Source: Oliverpabstia intestinalis
GTDB lineage: Bacteria > Bacillota > Clostridia > Lachnospirales > Lachnospiraceae
Length of the DNA: 64,000 nt
Direction: 5' to 3'
Assembly (NCBI RefSeq): GCF_009696065.1
Contig: NZ_VUMS01000003.1
Span: 62,001 to 126,000 of the forward strand
Shown: piece by piece, positions 19,359-28,218 of the stretch
Position numbering within the stretch: the stretch's first letter is position 1
Layout: every line of letters begins with the position of its first letter
The notes under the pieces: model-generated
Seen by the model: only the letters and a program-made list of their open reading frames with translations
What the model was told of the DNA's origin: nothing
Database searches by the model: none
Program-made: the position numbers and the translations under genes

Positions 19359-19388
19359 TTGCATCCAGAAAGGAAAATCCCCTATAAT
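19359..19388 (+). promoter_or_regulatory. putative promoter of the YigZ-family gene
   Basis: TTGCAT (19359-19364), 18 bases, TATAAT (19383-19388). Confidence 0.5.
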
Positions 19389-19425
19389 AAAAAAACAATG
19401 AATGATACTTATAAGGAGAATTACC

Positions 19426-20091
19426 ATGTTGGAGCGATATAAAACAGTCTATCGTGGAAAAGAAGGGGAAATTATTGAAAAGAAATCCCGCTTTATTGCT
19501 ACGGTACGTCTTGTGGAGACAGAAGAAGAAGCGCTGGCATTTATTGAAGAGATGAAGAAAAAGTACTGGAATGCCACCCATAACTGTTTTGCCTATGTGA
19601 TCGGAGAGCGGAGAGAATGTGTGCGATGCAGTGATGATGGAGAACCAAGTGGAACAGCAGGAAAACCCATGCTGGATGTGTTACTCGGAGAAGAGCTGTA
19701 TAACACAGCGGTTGTGGTAACAAGATACTTTGGTGGAACGCTTCTGGGAACCGGAGGACTTGTACGTGCGTATTCGAAGGCGGTACAGGAAGGTCTGGCA
19801 CAGAGTGATCTGATCGAAAAACAGTATGGAAATATCCTGGAGATCGGAACGGATTACAACGGGGTGGGAAAGATCCAGTATCTGATCGGAGAAAATAAAA
19901 TTCCGGTGCTTGAGTCTGAGTATACGGATAAAGTACGGTTTCAGGTACTTCTTCCAATGAGTGAGACAGAACACTTTCAAAAATTGCTGACAGAGGCAAC
20001 AAATGCACGGGCCAGTCAGGAGATTGTGGATAGCTGCTATTATGCGGTGTGGAACGGGAAGATACTGATGGGGGATGAACTGAGAGGGTGA
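19426..20091 (+). CDS. YigZ/IMPACT family protein
   Basis: A 221-residue protein. The N-terminal IMPACT domain (residues 5-120) has the family blocks KKSRFIATV, ATHNCFAYVIG, CSDDGEPSGTAGKPML and VVVTRYFGGTLLGTGGLVRAY; the C-terminal ferredoxin-like domain follows (GTDYNGVGKIQYLI onward). Eukaryotic IMPACT acts on the Gcn1/Gcn2 pathway; the bacterial role is not settled. GGAG lies 10 bases before the ATG at 19426. Length is typical for the family (~210). Confidence 0.9.
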   Translation: MLERYKTVYRGKEGEIIEKKSRFIATVRLVETEEEALAFIEEMKKKYWNATHNCFAYVIGERRECVRCSDDGEPSGTAGKPMLDVLLGEELYNTAVVVTRYFGGTLLGTGGLVRAYSKAVQEGLAQSDLIEKQYGNILEIGTDYNGVGKIQYLIGENKIPVLESEYTDKVRFQVLLPMSETEHFQKLLTEATNARASQEIVDSCYYAVWNGKILMGDELRG

Positions 20092-20092
20092 G

Positions 20093-20130
20093 AAACGCCG
20101 GTGCCGAAAATGACACCGACGTTTTCCCTG
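20093..20130. terminator. imperfect hairpin between YigZ-family gene and cyclophilin
   Basis: AAACGCCGGTGCC pairs imperfectly with GACACCGACGTTTT; followed by CCC and a short T-run further on. Likely the terminator of the converging pair, weaker than others here. Confidence 0.5.
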
Positions 20131-20165
20131 CGTTTTGACAGATCAATTGTTTTGAAATTTCCAGA

Positions 20166-20684
20166 TTAAACAGTCACCGGTTCCGGATAAGTCTCGCCCA
20201 GTGTGTCGATTACAATAGTTGCAATCACCTGATCTTCCAGTGGTCTGTCACGGAAATCAGTTGGCACTTTGGCGATTTTGTCAATGACATCAAGACCTTC
20301 TGTGATCTTACCGAAGGCTGCATAAGCACCATCCAGATGAGGGGAGGTCTCATGCATGATGAAGAACTGACTTCCCGCAGAATCCGGATGCATGGCACGT
20401 GCCATGGACAGAACACCAGGGGTGTGCTTCAGATCGTTGGCAAAACCATTCTGTGCAAATTCTCCTTTGATGGAGTATCCGGGACCACCCATACCGGTTC
20501 CCTCCGGGCATCCGCCCTGGATCATGAAACCGGGAATGACACGATGAAAGATTTTTCCATCGTAGAAATGTTTGTTTGCCAGGCTGATAAAGTTGTTGAC
20601 GGTATTTGGTGCGATTTCAGGATAGAGTTCGCCCTTCATCACATCACCGTTTTCCATTGTGATCGTAATAACAGGATTTGACAT
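20166..20684 (-). CDS. peptidyl-prolyl cis-trans isomerase, cyclophilin type
   Basis: A 172-residue single-domain cyclophilin that speeds proline isomerisation during folding. The family blocks are FHRVIPGFMIQGG (catalytic Arg and Phe), SMARAMHPDSAGSQFFIM and FGKITEGLDVIDKI. There is no signal peptide or lipobox, so it is cytoplasmic. Transcribed alone; AAAAAGGAGCG precedes the start. Confidence 0.93.
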   Translation of the reverse strand: MSNPVITITMENGDVMKGELYPEIAPNTVNNFISLANKHFYDGKIFHRVIPGFMIQGGCPEGTGMGGPGYSIKGEFAQNGFANDLKHTPGVLSMARAMHPDSAGSQFFIMHETSPHLDGAYAAFGKITEGLDVIDKIAKVPTDFRDRPLEDQVIATIVIDTLGETYPEPVTV

Positions 20685-20789
20685 GATAAACGCTCCTTTT
20701 TCTTTTCATTTTTCAGCTGTTACAGCTGTCAGAACTCATTATAATATGGAAAGAACAAAGGCGCAAGAAAAAGAATAGATGAGGAAATT

Positions 20790-21464
20790 ATGGAAAGAGA
20801 AATTGATTTAAAGAAAATATCTGATGGAAAATTATATACAAATAAAGATATGGTAAAGGCAGGATGCGGTGAATGTCAGGGGTGTTCTGACTGCTGTCGG
20901 GGGATGGGAAACTCGATTTTTCTGGATCCAATGGATATTTACCGGCTGACAACAGGATTGGAATGTACGTTTGAAGATCTTTTAAGTACCTGTGTGGAAC
21001 TTCAGGTGGTGGACGGATTTATCCAGCCGAATATGAAGATGACCGGAAAAGAAGAACAGTGTCCGTTTTTAAATGAAAAAGGCCGCTGTAACATCCATGC
21101 GATCCGCCCGGGGATCTGTCGGTTATTTCCACTGGGAAGATGCTATGACGGTGAAGGTGGATTTCAGTATTTTCTTCAGATATATGAGTGCAAAAAAGAG
21201 CCGAAGTCCAAAGTAAAGATCAAAAACTGGCTGGGCGTGGAAGAGATCGGAAGATATGAGAACTTTGTGGCACAGTGGCACTATTTTCAGAAAGATGCCC
21301 GGAAGGTGTTGGAGGGGATTTCACAGGAAGCACTGGTAAAGAAACTTCATCTGTATCTGCTGACACTGTTTTATCAGAAACCCTATGATGGAAAACGGGA
21401 TTTTTACCGTCAGTTTGAGCAACGACTTCAGGAAGCAAAACAGCAGATTGGTATTGCAGGATAA
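20790..21464 (+). CDS. YkgJ-family cysteine cluster protein
   Basis: A 224-residue protein with the zinc- or iron-chelating cysteine cluster of the YkgJ family: CGECQGCSDCCRGMG at about residues 28-42, then CPFLNEKGRCNIHAIRPGICRLFP at about 92-115 (Cys-x(n)-Cys-x2-H-x5-Cys). The C-terminal half is alpha-helical. The family is widespread and its role is unknown; metal binding is likely. The stretch between this gene and the next one (21465-21551) holds no clear terminator. Confidence 0.88.
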   Translation: MEREIDLKKISDGKLYTNKDMVKAGCGECQGCSDCCRGMGNSIFLDPMDIYRLTTGLECTFEDLLSTCVELQVVDGFIQPNMKMTGKEEQCPFLNEKGRCNIHAIRPGICRLFPLGRCYDGEGGFQYFLQIYECKKEPKSKVKIKNWLGVEEIGRYENFVAQWHYFQKDARKVLEGISQEALVKKLHLYLLTLFYQKPYDGKRDFYRQFEQRLQEAKQQIGIAG

Positions 21465-21551
21465 ACAAAATCAGACAATACTCGTTCCGGTGTACACAGA
21501 TACGGAGAGAGTTCCTGCCCGTATAAAAGGCGATAAATGATCAGGGAACGA

Positions 21552-22328
21552 TCAGGTTGCTTTCAGCGAATCCCTGTAGGGGATATAGGAAGTATCGAAA
21601 AGACAGAGTTCATCGAGACTGTTAAACTCCCGGACAATACCTTCTGGATATTTTCGAAGAGTCAGGGAAAGTTCGTCCAGATGATTACTGTAAAAAGCTT
21701 CCCAACTGAGGTCTTTTGAGCCAGGGTCATCGTATTCTTTCTGCATCAGTTCACAGAAACGGGCAGAAAACTGATTATCCCAGTAAGCGGGACCGGTCAT
21801 ATACCAGCAATTGCTGCCACCTTTTCGAATACGGGAAATTTTTCCGTTAAAACCGGTAGTAACACATAACTTGTCTGTTTTTTCTGAAGAAAAAGTACCG
21901 GCGTAATAAGATTCATATACATAAGAATCAAAAATATTTTCCATACAGTACAGATCAGAACAACAGATGTATGAATTCTTCAGCACTTTTCGTGCGGCAT
22001 AAATAGATGAAAGATTATTTCGGACTGCATACTCTGTATTTTCAATCAGATACACACCATATTTTTCTGCCAGATAAGAAAATGCTTCTTTTTGATGACC
22101 AACCACGATATAGATTTCCGGAATCTCAGCCTCGATCAGCTGACGGATCATCCTTTCAATAAGAATCTCTCCCTTGACTTTCAGAAAAGCTTTAGGCTTC
22201 GTATCAGACAGAGGTTTGAACCGGGAACACATACCGGCGGCAAGGATGATGGCATTGTCTACATGATAAGGACGGAGCGCATCATAATTTCCGTTTTGAA
22301 AGCAGTCATCGAACTCAGACTTTACCAT
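21552..22328 (-). CDS. LicC-like nucleotidyltransferase
   Basis: A 258-residue sugar-nucleotidyltransferase-fold protein. Signature NAIILAAGMCSRFKPLSDTKPKAFLKVKG (positions about 25-52) holds the NTP-binding G-x-G-x-R equivalent, followed by IYIVVGHQKE and the acidic metal site CCSDLYCMEN. Closest in style to LicC, which makes CDP-choline for adding phosphocholine to teichoic acids; other cytidylyl- or uridylyltransferases are possible. The start at 22328 has AGGAGG. It diverges from two genes coding for proteins with choline-binding-like repeats, which fits a phosphocholine-decorated wall, but no licA, licB or licD is visible here. Confidence 0.75.
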   Translation of the reverse strand: MVKSEFDDCFQNGNYDALRPYHVDNAIILAAGMCSRFKPLSDTKPKAFLKVKGEILIERMIRQLIEAEIPEIYIVVGHQKEAFSYLAEKYGVYLIENTEYAVRNNLSSIYAARKVLKNSYICCSDLYCMENIFDSYVYESYYAGTFSSEKTDKLCVTTGFNGKISRIRKGGSNCWYMTGPAYWDNQFSARFCELMQKEYDDPGSKDLSWEAFYSNHLDELSLTLRKYPEGIVREFNSLDELCLFDTSYIPYRDSLKAT

Positions 22329-22565
22329 AACGAAAGAATCCTCCTGTGAATAAAACACAATAATAACGTTACGATTGTAGTGCAGTTTTCAGGGAATGTC
22401 AAGAAAAATGGTGTGGGGGAGAAAAGGCTGCAACCAAAAAACACATAAAGAGACGGAAATGTAAGAAATCTGTAACGAAATATGATTAGAATATTAATAT
22501 AAGTATAATACAATAAAATAAAAAGTGTACGTTTGTATGTACGGAAAAATACAGGAGGGGAACAG

Positions 22566-25133
22566 ATGAAAAAGAGAAGAGGCATATTATTCGCTTTGGG
22601 AATTGTACTGTCATTATCGGTGGCTGTTCCGGCGGTAGCAGCAGAAAATGTAACAGGTACTACTGTTACACAGGATTCTGTCGAGAATGAACAAGAGCAG
22701 GAAGCATCGAAAGAAAATGAGACAGATGCAGCTCAGATTCCACAGATACAGGATGAAGAAAAATCTGCAGATGCTGCCGGGGCAGAAAAAGAAGTTGCAC
22801 CGACATGGGAAAAACATAAAACTGATGGTGGAGAGGCCTGGCGGTTAAAACTGGGTGAGAATAGCTATGCACATGACACATTCTATACCAATGATGGAAA
22901 AACATACTATATTAATAAAGACGGTGATATGACGACCGGATACGTCAAAGTGGATGCTTCAGCAACAGATCCGTCAGCAACAGATCCGTCAGCAGTTAAA
23001 CTCGATCCGGGATTGTACTATTTTTCCAAAGAAGGAAACGATCCTTCCATAGATACTTTTGGAAGTATGTTGAAAGATTGCTGGGCACAGGAAGCAGATG
23101 AAAACGGTGCATGGTATTATCTGGGACTAGATGGAAAAGCGGTAAATACCGGAGAAAAAACAGGATGGCAGCAGCCGGAAGAAGACTGGTATTATCTGAA
23201 AGAGGATGGAACCATTGATACTTCTAAAACAGGCTGGGTGCAGATTGAAAATGTATGGATGAAAGCCGACAAAGGTGTGGCGGCTATTCAGAATGCGGGC
23301 TGGTATCAGATTGAAAACAGATGGTATATGCTGAAAAACGATGGAACCAGAGACACTTCTAAAGTGAACTGGCAGCAGATCAACGGAAGCTGGTATTTCC
23401 TGAAAGCTGACGGAAGCAGAGATACTTCGAAAACCGGTATGCAGACAGGAATAAATGGAAAAACCTATTTTCTGAATGCAGAAGGAGTACCACAGAACGG
23501 ATTCCAGACAGTAAACGGCGTTGCCTATTATTTTGATGTGCAGGCAGGAACAGCAAGACAGCTGGGAAATAATTGGCAGCAGATGAATGGTGCCTGGTAC
23601 TGGATCGAAAACGGAAGGGTGGCAACCGGCTGGAGAGTAATCAATGGTAAGTGGTATTATCTGAATCCGGCAGACGGAAGAATGCTCACCGGATTCTATA
23701 AGGATGCAACCGGACAGTTGTTCTACAGTGATGGAAGCGGCGCAATGTTAAGTACTACCGGCTGGTATCTGCTGAACGGAACCTGGTACTGGGTAAATGG
23801 AAACGGATCTCTGGCAACCGGCTGGATCAATGTTGGCGGAACCTGGTACTACATGGGGGAAAACGGTGCTATGAAAACCGGCTGGTATCAGGTGAAAGGT
23901 GTGTGGTATTATTCCAATGGAAGCGGAGCGATGCAGACCGGCTGGCTGAACCGTGGAGGAACCTGGTATTATCTGACGGGAAGCGGAGCGATGGCAACCG
24001 GTTGGATCAATCTGGGAGGAACCTGGTATTACCTGAACCCGGGCAATGGTGATATGAAAATTGGCTGGTATCAGGTGAATGGTGCATGGTATTATTCCAA
24101 TGGAAGCGGAGCGATGCAGACCGGCTGGCTGAATCGTGGAGGAACCTGGTATTATCTGACGGGAAGCGGAGCGATGGCAACCGGTTGGATCAATCTGGGA
24201 GGAACCTGGTATTACCTGAATCCGGGCAATGGTGATATGATGGGTGCCGGCTGGCATCTGATCAACAACAAATGGTATTACTTTGGCGGAAGTGGTGCTA
24301 TGTACAGCAATCGCTGGATCGGTAACTATTATGTCGGTGGAAACGGTGAGATGCTGACGAACACCTGGGTTGGTTCTTACTGGGTTGGAGCAGATGGAAA
24401 ATGGATTCCTAATTATGACCCGGATGCTAATGCCAACTGGGTGAAATCCGGAAATACCTGGTACTATCAGAGACCGGATGGAAGCAAACTGACAAATTCC
24501 TGGAAGAGAATTAATGGAAGCTGGTATTACTTTGGCGCAGACGGTGCCATGACAACCGGCTGGAAATATGTAGATGGTTATAAATTCTACTTTGGCACAG
24601 ATGGGAAAATGGTACAGGATGTAGACAAGCTGATTGGGAAACAGTCCAGCTACAGAATTACAGTAAACAGAGTTAAGTGTCAGGTTACTGTATATGCGGC
24701 AAATGAAACCGGTAATTATTGTATTCCGGTAAAAACGTTTACCTGCTCGGTAGGTAAAGCAGAAACACCAACACATGCAGGAACCTATGCAACCCTGAAG
24801 AAACAGAATCCAGTAGAGTTGATGGGACCGTCTTGGGGTAAATATGGAACACAGATTAATAATTATGGTGACTGGTTCCATTCGGTAGCCTGCAGTAATC
24901 CGGATCCAACTTATGCGCTGGCAGCTGGAAATTATAATATGTTAGGTCAGCCGGCATCCCATGGATGTGTACGTCTTTGTGTACGAGATGCAAAATGGAT
25001 CTATGATAATTGTGGTCTGTACACAAGAGTTGATATTTCGGATACCGAGTACACACCGTTTGACAAAGCACCGACTATTAAGATTCCGGCAAGTCAGAAC
25101 TGGGATCCTACGGATGCAGACGCAAAAAGATAA
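22566..25133 (+). CDS. L,D-transpeptidase with choline-binding-like repeats (1)
   Basis: An 855-residue secreted protein. Signal peptide: MKKRRGILFALGIVLSLSVA to about residue 25 (VPAVAAEN). An acidic linker follows (to about 85), then roughly twenty cell-wall-binding repeats of ~20 residues (GWYQVNGAWYYSNGSGAMQT type, CW_1/choline-binding family), then a YkuD catalytic domain with its cysteine in SHGCVRLC (about residue 800). YkuD enzymes make 3-3 crosslinks that resist most beta-lactams. The repeats include a nearly exact tandem pair of 183 bp (23881-24063 and 24064-24246). AGGAGG before 22566 decides the start. Repeat-bearing Ldt enzymes are known in Clostridioides difficile. Confidence 0.92.
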   Translation: MKKRRGILFALGIVLSLSVAVPAVAAENVTGTTVTQDSVENEQEQEASKENETDAAQIPQIQDEEKSADAAGAEKEVAPTWEKHKTDGGEAWRLKLGENSYAHDTFYTNDGKTYYINKDGDMTTGYVKVDASATDPSATDPSAVKLDPGLYYFSKEGNDPSIDTFGSMLKDCWAQEADENGAWYYLGLDGKAVNTGEKTGWQQPEEDWYYLKEDGTIDTSKTGWVQIENVWMKADKGVAAIQNAGWYQIENRWYMLKNDGTRDTSKVNWQQINGSWYFLKADGSRDTSKTGMQTGINGKTYFLNAEGVPQNGFQTVNGVAYYFDVQAGTARQLGNNWQQMNGAWYWIENGRVATGWRVINGKWYYLNPADGRMLTGFYKDATGQLFYSDGSGAMLSTTGWYLLNGTWYWVNGNGSLATGWINVGGTWYYMGENGAMKTGWYQVKGVWYYSNGSGAMQTGWLNRGGTWYYLTGSGAMATGWINLGGTWYYLNPGNGDMKIGWYQVNGAWYYSNGSGAMQTGWLNRGGTWYYLTGSGAMATGWINLGGTWYYLNPGNGDMMGAGWHLINNKWYYFGGSGAMYSNRWIGNYYVGGNGEMLTNTWVGSYWVGADGKWIPNYDPDANANWVKSGNTWYYQRPDGSKLTNSWKRINGSWYYFGADGAMTTGWKYVDGYKFYFGTDGKMVQDVDKLIGKQSSYRITVNRVKCQVTVYAANETGNYCIPVKTFTCSVGKAETPTHAGTYATLKKQNPVELMGPSWGKYGTQINNYGDWFHSVACSNPDPTYALAAGNYNMLGQPASHGCVRLCVRDAKWIYDNCGLYTRVDISDTEYTPFDKAPTIKIPASQNWDPTDADAKR
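23881..24246 (+). repeat. tandem 183-bp repeat within the L,D-transpeptidase gene
   Basis: Two 61-codon units, each made of three ~20-residue wall-binding motifs, differ at only a few bases (AAAGGTGTG versus AATGGTGCA near the start, AACCCG versus AATCCG near the end). Such recent duplication marks a site where repeat number can change. Confidence 0.85.
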
Positions 25134-25141
25134 ATACATCG

Positions 25142-25175
25142 AACAGATCAGAAGAAGTCTTCTGATCTGTTTTTT
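25142..25175 (+). terminator. terminator of the first L,D-transpeptidase gene
   Basis: ACAGATCAGAAGA and its exact complement with a 2-base loop, followed by six T. Confidence 0.9.
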
Positions 25176-25218
25176 GTTATATTACATATCAATAATTGAT
25201 CCAGTGAATTAATTTTGA
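25176..25218. repeat. post-terminator repeat, copy c
   Basis: GTTATATTACATATCAATAA, then an imperfect inverted repeat around TTGATCCAGTGAATTAA. Directly follows the terminator T-run. Confidence 0.65.
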
Positions 25219-25219
25219 C

Positions 25220-25310
25220 TTACGCGAGCAACGAGCCAAAGTCCGTGCTTGCACGAGTCCTTAGCGACTGCCGCGATAACTTGTGAAATTCGCGTAGCGT
25301 GTTGCTTATA
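25220..25310. repeat. 'CGCGAGCAACGAG' hairpin repeat, long copy
   Basis: Begins TTACGCGAGCAACGAG, contains GTCCGTGCTTGCACGAG and GACTGCCGCGATAAC, ends near GTAGCGTGTTGC. Nearly the same sequence is at 55837-55935. It lies in the 329-base gap between the two transpeptidase genes, directly after the post-terminator repeat. Confidence 0.7.
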
Positions 25311-25388
25311 GTTTATAAGTATAAGTGACTTAATAAAGAAAGCAGGTGATCTGTTTCTTACGATTTGCTGAATATCTGCTTTTTATGC

Positions 25389-25417
25389 TTGAAAAGCCCA
25401 GATAATTGTACTAGAAT
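25389..25417 (+). promoter_or_regulatory. putative promoter of the second L,D-transpeptidase gene
   Basis: TTGAAA (25389-25394), 17 bases, TAGAAT (25412-25417). Confidence 0.5.
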
Positions 25418-25462
25418 AAGACAGGTATAAGGAAAAAGATCCCATTTGAGAGGAGAATGATA

Positions 25463-27877
25463 ATGAAAAGGAGAGCAAGTCTTTTATTTGGACTGGGAGT
25501 TTTAGTTTCTTTATCGATGTCTGTTCCAACCTATGCGGCTACGGATAACACACAGAGTATTCCACAGACGCAGGAAGTACAGCAGAATGAAGAAGGAACA
25601 GAAACCAGTAGTTATAAAATATCTGGAAAAACAGAGAATGGTCGGTGGCAGTTGCAGAAGCAGGATGGAACAGCCGTGACCGGACAGAATGGTTTTTATA
25701 TAATGGGCGAATATTGCTATTATGTAGATGCAGATGGTTATATCTGTACTGGATTTGTGGATGCATCAGCGAATGAAACAACAGGAAAAGTAAAGATATA
25801 TCCATCTGGCAAAACCACAGAAGCAGGTACATACTATGCATCAGAAGATGGAGATACACCGGAAAAAGGACTGGGAAATATCCAGAAGAGCAGCTGGGTA
25901 AAACAGAATACTGAACAGAATACTGCGTGGAGATATCTGGATGAAAATGGTCGGGCAGTGGATACAACAGAAAAAGCTGGCTGGCAGAATATCCAGAAAA
26001 CCTGGTATGCTCTGAAAACAGACGGTACGGTAGACGAGTCTGTGAATGGTTGGGAAAATGTCGGCGATATATGGTTCAACAGCACAAAAGGTGTGGGAAC
26101 AATTAAAACCGGCTGGCAGAATGTGGCAGATAAAACCTGGCTTTATCTGAAAGATGACGGTACTGCCGACAAAACAAAGAACGGTATGCAGAACATCAAT
26201 GGCAAAGTATATTTCCTGAAAGACGGTGTTGCACAGTCCGGAAAGCAGGCAGTCAATGGAAAAGAGTATATGTTCGATGCGGCAAATGGAACTGCAACAC
26301 AGGTGCTTGGCAATGGCTGGCAGAAGATTGATGGCAATTGGTACTGGTACGAAAACGAAGCACCGGTAAAAGGCTGGAGAGTAATCAATGGCAAATGGTA
26401 CTATATGGAAACTAGTACCGGTGTTATGAAGACCGGATTTTTCCGTGATGCAAACGGCGGTCTGTACTACAGCGATGGAAGCGGAGCTATGGTAGGCAAT
26501 CCGGGATGGAATGTTATCGGCGGTAAGTGGTACTGGATGAATTCCAATGGTTCTATTTACAGTGGCTGGCTGAATCGTCCGAGCGGCTGGTATTATCTGA
26601 ATGCCGATGGTTCTATGGCAACCGGTTGGGCAAAAGTAGGAAATACCTGGTATTATATGAATGGAAGCGGAGCGATGCAGACCGGTTGGCTGAACCGTGG
26701 AGGCACTTGGTATTATTTGACAGGAAGCGGAGCGATGGCAACCGGCTGGTATATGGTTGGAGGAACCTGGTATTACAGTAACTCTGATGGTGTTATGGTA
26801 ACTGGCTGGGCAAAAGTAGGAAATACCTGGTATTATATGAATGGAAGCGGAGCGATGCAGACCGGTTGGGTTAAAACAGCCAGTGGTTGGTATTATCTGA
26901 CAGGAAGTGGAGCAATGGCGACCGGTTGGTATGTAGTTGGTGGAAACTGGTACTACAGTAATTCTGACGGAACAATGCAGACTGGTTGGGTAAAAGTAGG
27001 AAACAACTGGTATTATATGGATGGAAGCGGAGCAATGGCAGCAAATCGCTGGATCGGCAACTATTATGTGACAGGAAGCGGAGCAATGGCAACCAATACA
27101 TGGATCGGTTCTTATTGGGTAGGTGCTGATGGAAAATGGGTTCCTGGATATGGCAGCAGTGCTGGGACGACAGCAGGTACTGGTGGAGCCGGCTGGCAGC
27201 AGGTAGGAAATACTTGGTATTATGCAGACAGTAATGGAAACAGAGTTGCAAACAGATGGCTGAGAATCAAAGGCAGCTGGTATTATTTTGAATCGAACGG
27301 AGCAATGGTAACCGGTTGGAGACGTATCAATGGTTACAAATATTATTTCAATGCTTCCGGAGCAATGGTACAGGATCTTGACAGCGTCATCGGACGTCAG
27401 TCTTCCTACTATATCACTGTAAACCGTGTAGCATGTCAGGTAATGGTATATGCAAAGAGTGAAACAGGAAAATACGATATTCCGGTAAAAACATTTACAT
27501 GTTCTGTTGGTCTGCCAGGCACACCAACACCGACAGGTACGTTTACAACACCTGCAAAATATCGTTGGCATACCCTGATGGGACCATCTTATGGTCAGTA
27601 TTGTACAAGAATCGTAGGTGGTGTATTATTCCACTCTGTAGCTGGTTCTAACATGACCAGTCACAATCTGAGTGCCGGTAACTATAATATGCTTGGTCAG
27701 CCGGCATCTCATGGATGTGTGCGCCTCTGCGTAAGAGATGCAAAATGGATCTATGATAATTGTGCACTTGGAACCACAGTAACAATTTCTGACACAGCAG
27801 CAATGTTGTTTGATAAACCGGCAACAATTAAGATTCCGGCAGGTCAGGATTGGGATCCAACAGACCCAAACGTATAA
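25463..27877 (+). CDS. L,D-transpeptidase with choline-binding-like repeats (2)
   Basis: An 804-residue paralogue of the preceding gene with the same plan: signal peptide (MKRRASLLFGLGVLVSLSMS to about residue 26), a spacer, about eighteen wall-binding repeats (GWAKVGNTWYYMNGSGAMQT type), a Ser/Thr/Gly linker (GSSAGTTAGTGGAG) and a YkuD domain with the active cysteine in SHGCVRLC. The start at 25463 has AGGAG seven bases upstream; the ATG at 25457 is only one base from it. The C-terminal domains of the two are highly similar, while the repeat blocks differ in order, as expected from unequal exchange. It has its own promoter and terminator. Confidence 0.92.
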   Translation: MKRRASLLFGLGVLVSLSMSVPTYAATDNTQSIPQTQEVQQNEEGTETSSYKISGKTENGRWQLQKQDGTAVTGQNGFYIMGEYCYYVDADGYICTGFVDASANETTGKVKIYPSGKTTEAGTYYASEDGDTPEKGLGNIQKSSWVKQNTEQNTAWRYLDENGRAVDTTEKAGWQNIQKTWYALKTDGTVDESVNGWENVGDIWFNSTKGVGTIKTGWQNVADKTWLYLKDDGTADKTKNGMQNINGKVYFLKDGVAQSGKQAVNGKEYMFDAANGTATQVLGNGWQKIDGNWYWYENEAPVKGWRVINGKWYYMETSTGVMKTGFFRDANGGLYYSDGSGAMVGNPGWNVIGGKWYWMNSNGSIYSGWLNRPSGWYYLNADGSMATGWAKVGNTWYYMNGSGAMQTGWLNRGGTWYYLTGSGAMATGWYMVGGTWYYSNSDGVMVTGWAKVGNTWYYMNGSGAMQTGWVKTASGWYYLTGSGAMATGWYVVGGNWYYSNSDGTMQTGWVKVGNNWYYMDGSGAMAANRWIGNYYVTGSGAMATNTWIGSYWVGADGKWVPGYGSSAGTTAGTGGAGWQQVGNTWYYADSNGNRVANRWLRIKGSWYYFESNGAMVTGWRRINGYKYYFNASGAMVQDLDSVIGRQSSYYITVNRVACQVMVYAKSETGKYDIPVKTFTCSVGLPGTPTPTGTFTTPAKYRWHTLMGPSYGQYCTRIVGGVLFHSVAGSNMTSHNLSAGNYNMLGQPASHGCVRLCVRDAKWIYDNCALGTTVTISDTAAMLFDKPATIKIPAGQDWDPTDPNV

Positions 27878-27889
27878 TTATATAATAGA

Positions 27890-27928
27890 AAACTGTCCGT
27901 AGACTGAAATGTTTACGGACAGTTTTTT
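27890..27928 (+). terminator. terminator of the second L,D-transpeptidase gene
   Basis: AAACTGTCCGTA pairs with TTTACGGACAGTTT, followed by T-run. Confidence 0.85.
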
Positions 27929-27930
27929 GT

Positions 27931-28058
27931 TTTACAGGAAATTGTGTTCCTGTAAAGCAAAAAACGCTCCGCGAGGATGCGCACTTCGGTGTATAAGGTA
28001 GATGCTGCAAGCGACCGCCGCAGACGCGAGAATGTGCCTTGGCACATTCTTTGTTCTT
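27931..28058. repeat. cluster of hairpins, divergent copy of the 'CGCGAG' repeat type
   Basis: TTTACAGGAA/TTCCTGTAAA (27931-27956, perfect 10-bp stem), CGCTCCGCGAGGATGCGC further on, GCGACCGCCGCAGACGCGAG, and GAATGTGCC/GGCACATTC (perfect 9-bp stem). No coding potential seen. Confidence 0.5.
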
Positions 28059-28060
28059 AC

Positions 28061-28101
28061 GTTGCATATCAATAACTGGCCCGGTGGACCAATTTTGATT
28101 T
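28061..28101. repeat. post-terminator repeat, copy d
   Basis: GTTGCATATCAATAACTGGC followed by CCGGTGGACCAATTTTGAT; inverted repeat around CTGGCC/GGACCA. Confidence 0.65.
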
Positions 28102-28113
28102 TACGGAAAACAT

Positions 28114-28148
28114 AAAACACCAGGTAACGAGAGATTACCTGGTGTACA
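28114..28148 (-). terminator. terminator of the BlaI-type gene
   Basis: ACACCAGGTAA and its exact complement around a 7-base loop; on the minus strand it is followed by TTTT. Confidence 0.7.
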
Positions 28149-28218
28149 TGAAAATTCATATTTTATTTTTGAAAAGCAGATCATGTGGTCTGATACGCGG
28201 TGAAACAACAACAGGGTA

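Noticed and set aside
22900-27300. CRISPR array from regularly spaced repeats
   Set aside because: The repeats are in coding frame, encode aromatic wall-binding motifs and have no unique spacers.
25841-27571. 576-codon open frame on the minus strand opposite the second L,D-transpeptidase gene
   Set aside because: It is a shadow of the repeat-rich coding strand: periodic Ser/His/Ile/Pro composition mirrors the wall-binding repeats, and it has no ribosome site or recognisable domain. The same holds for the frame at 23748-24881.
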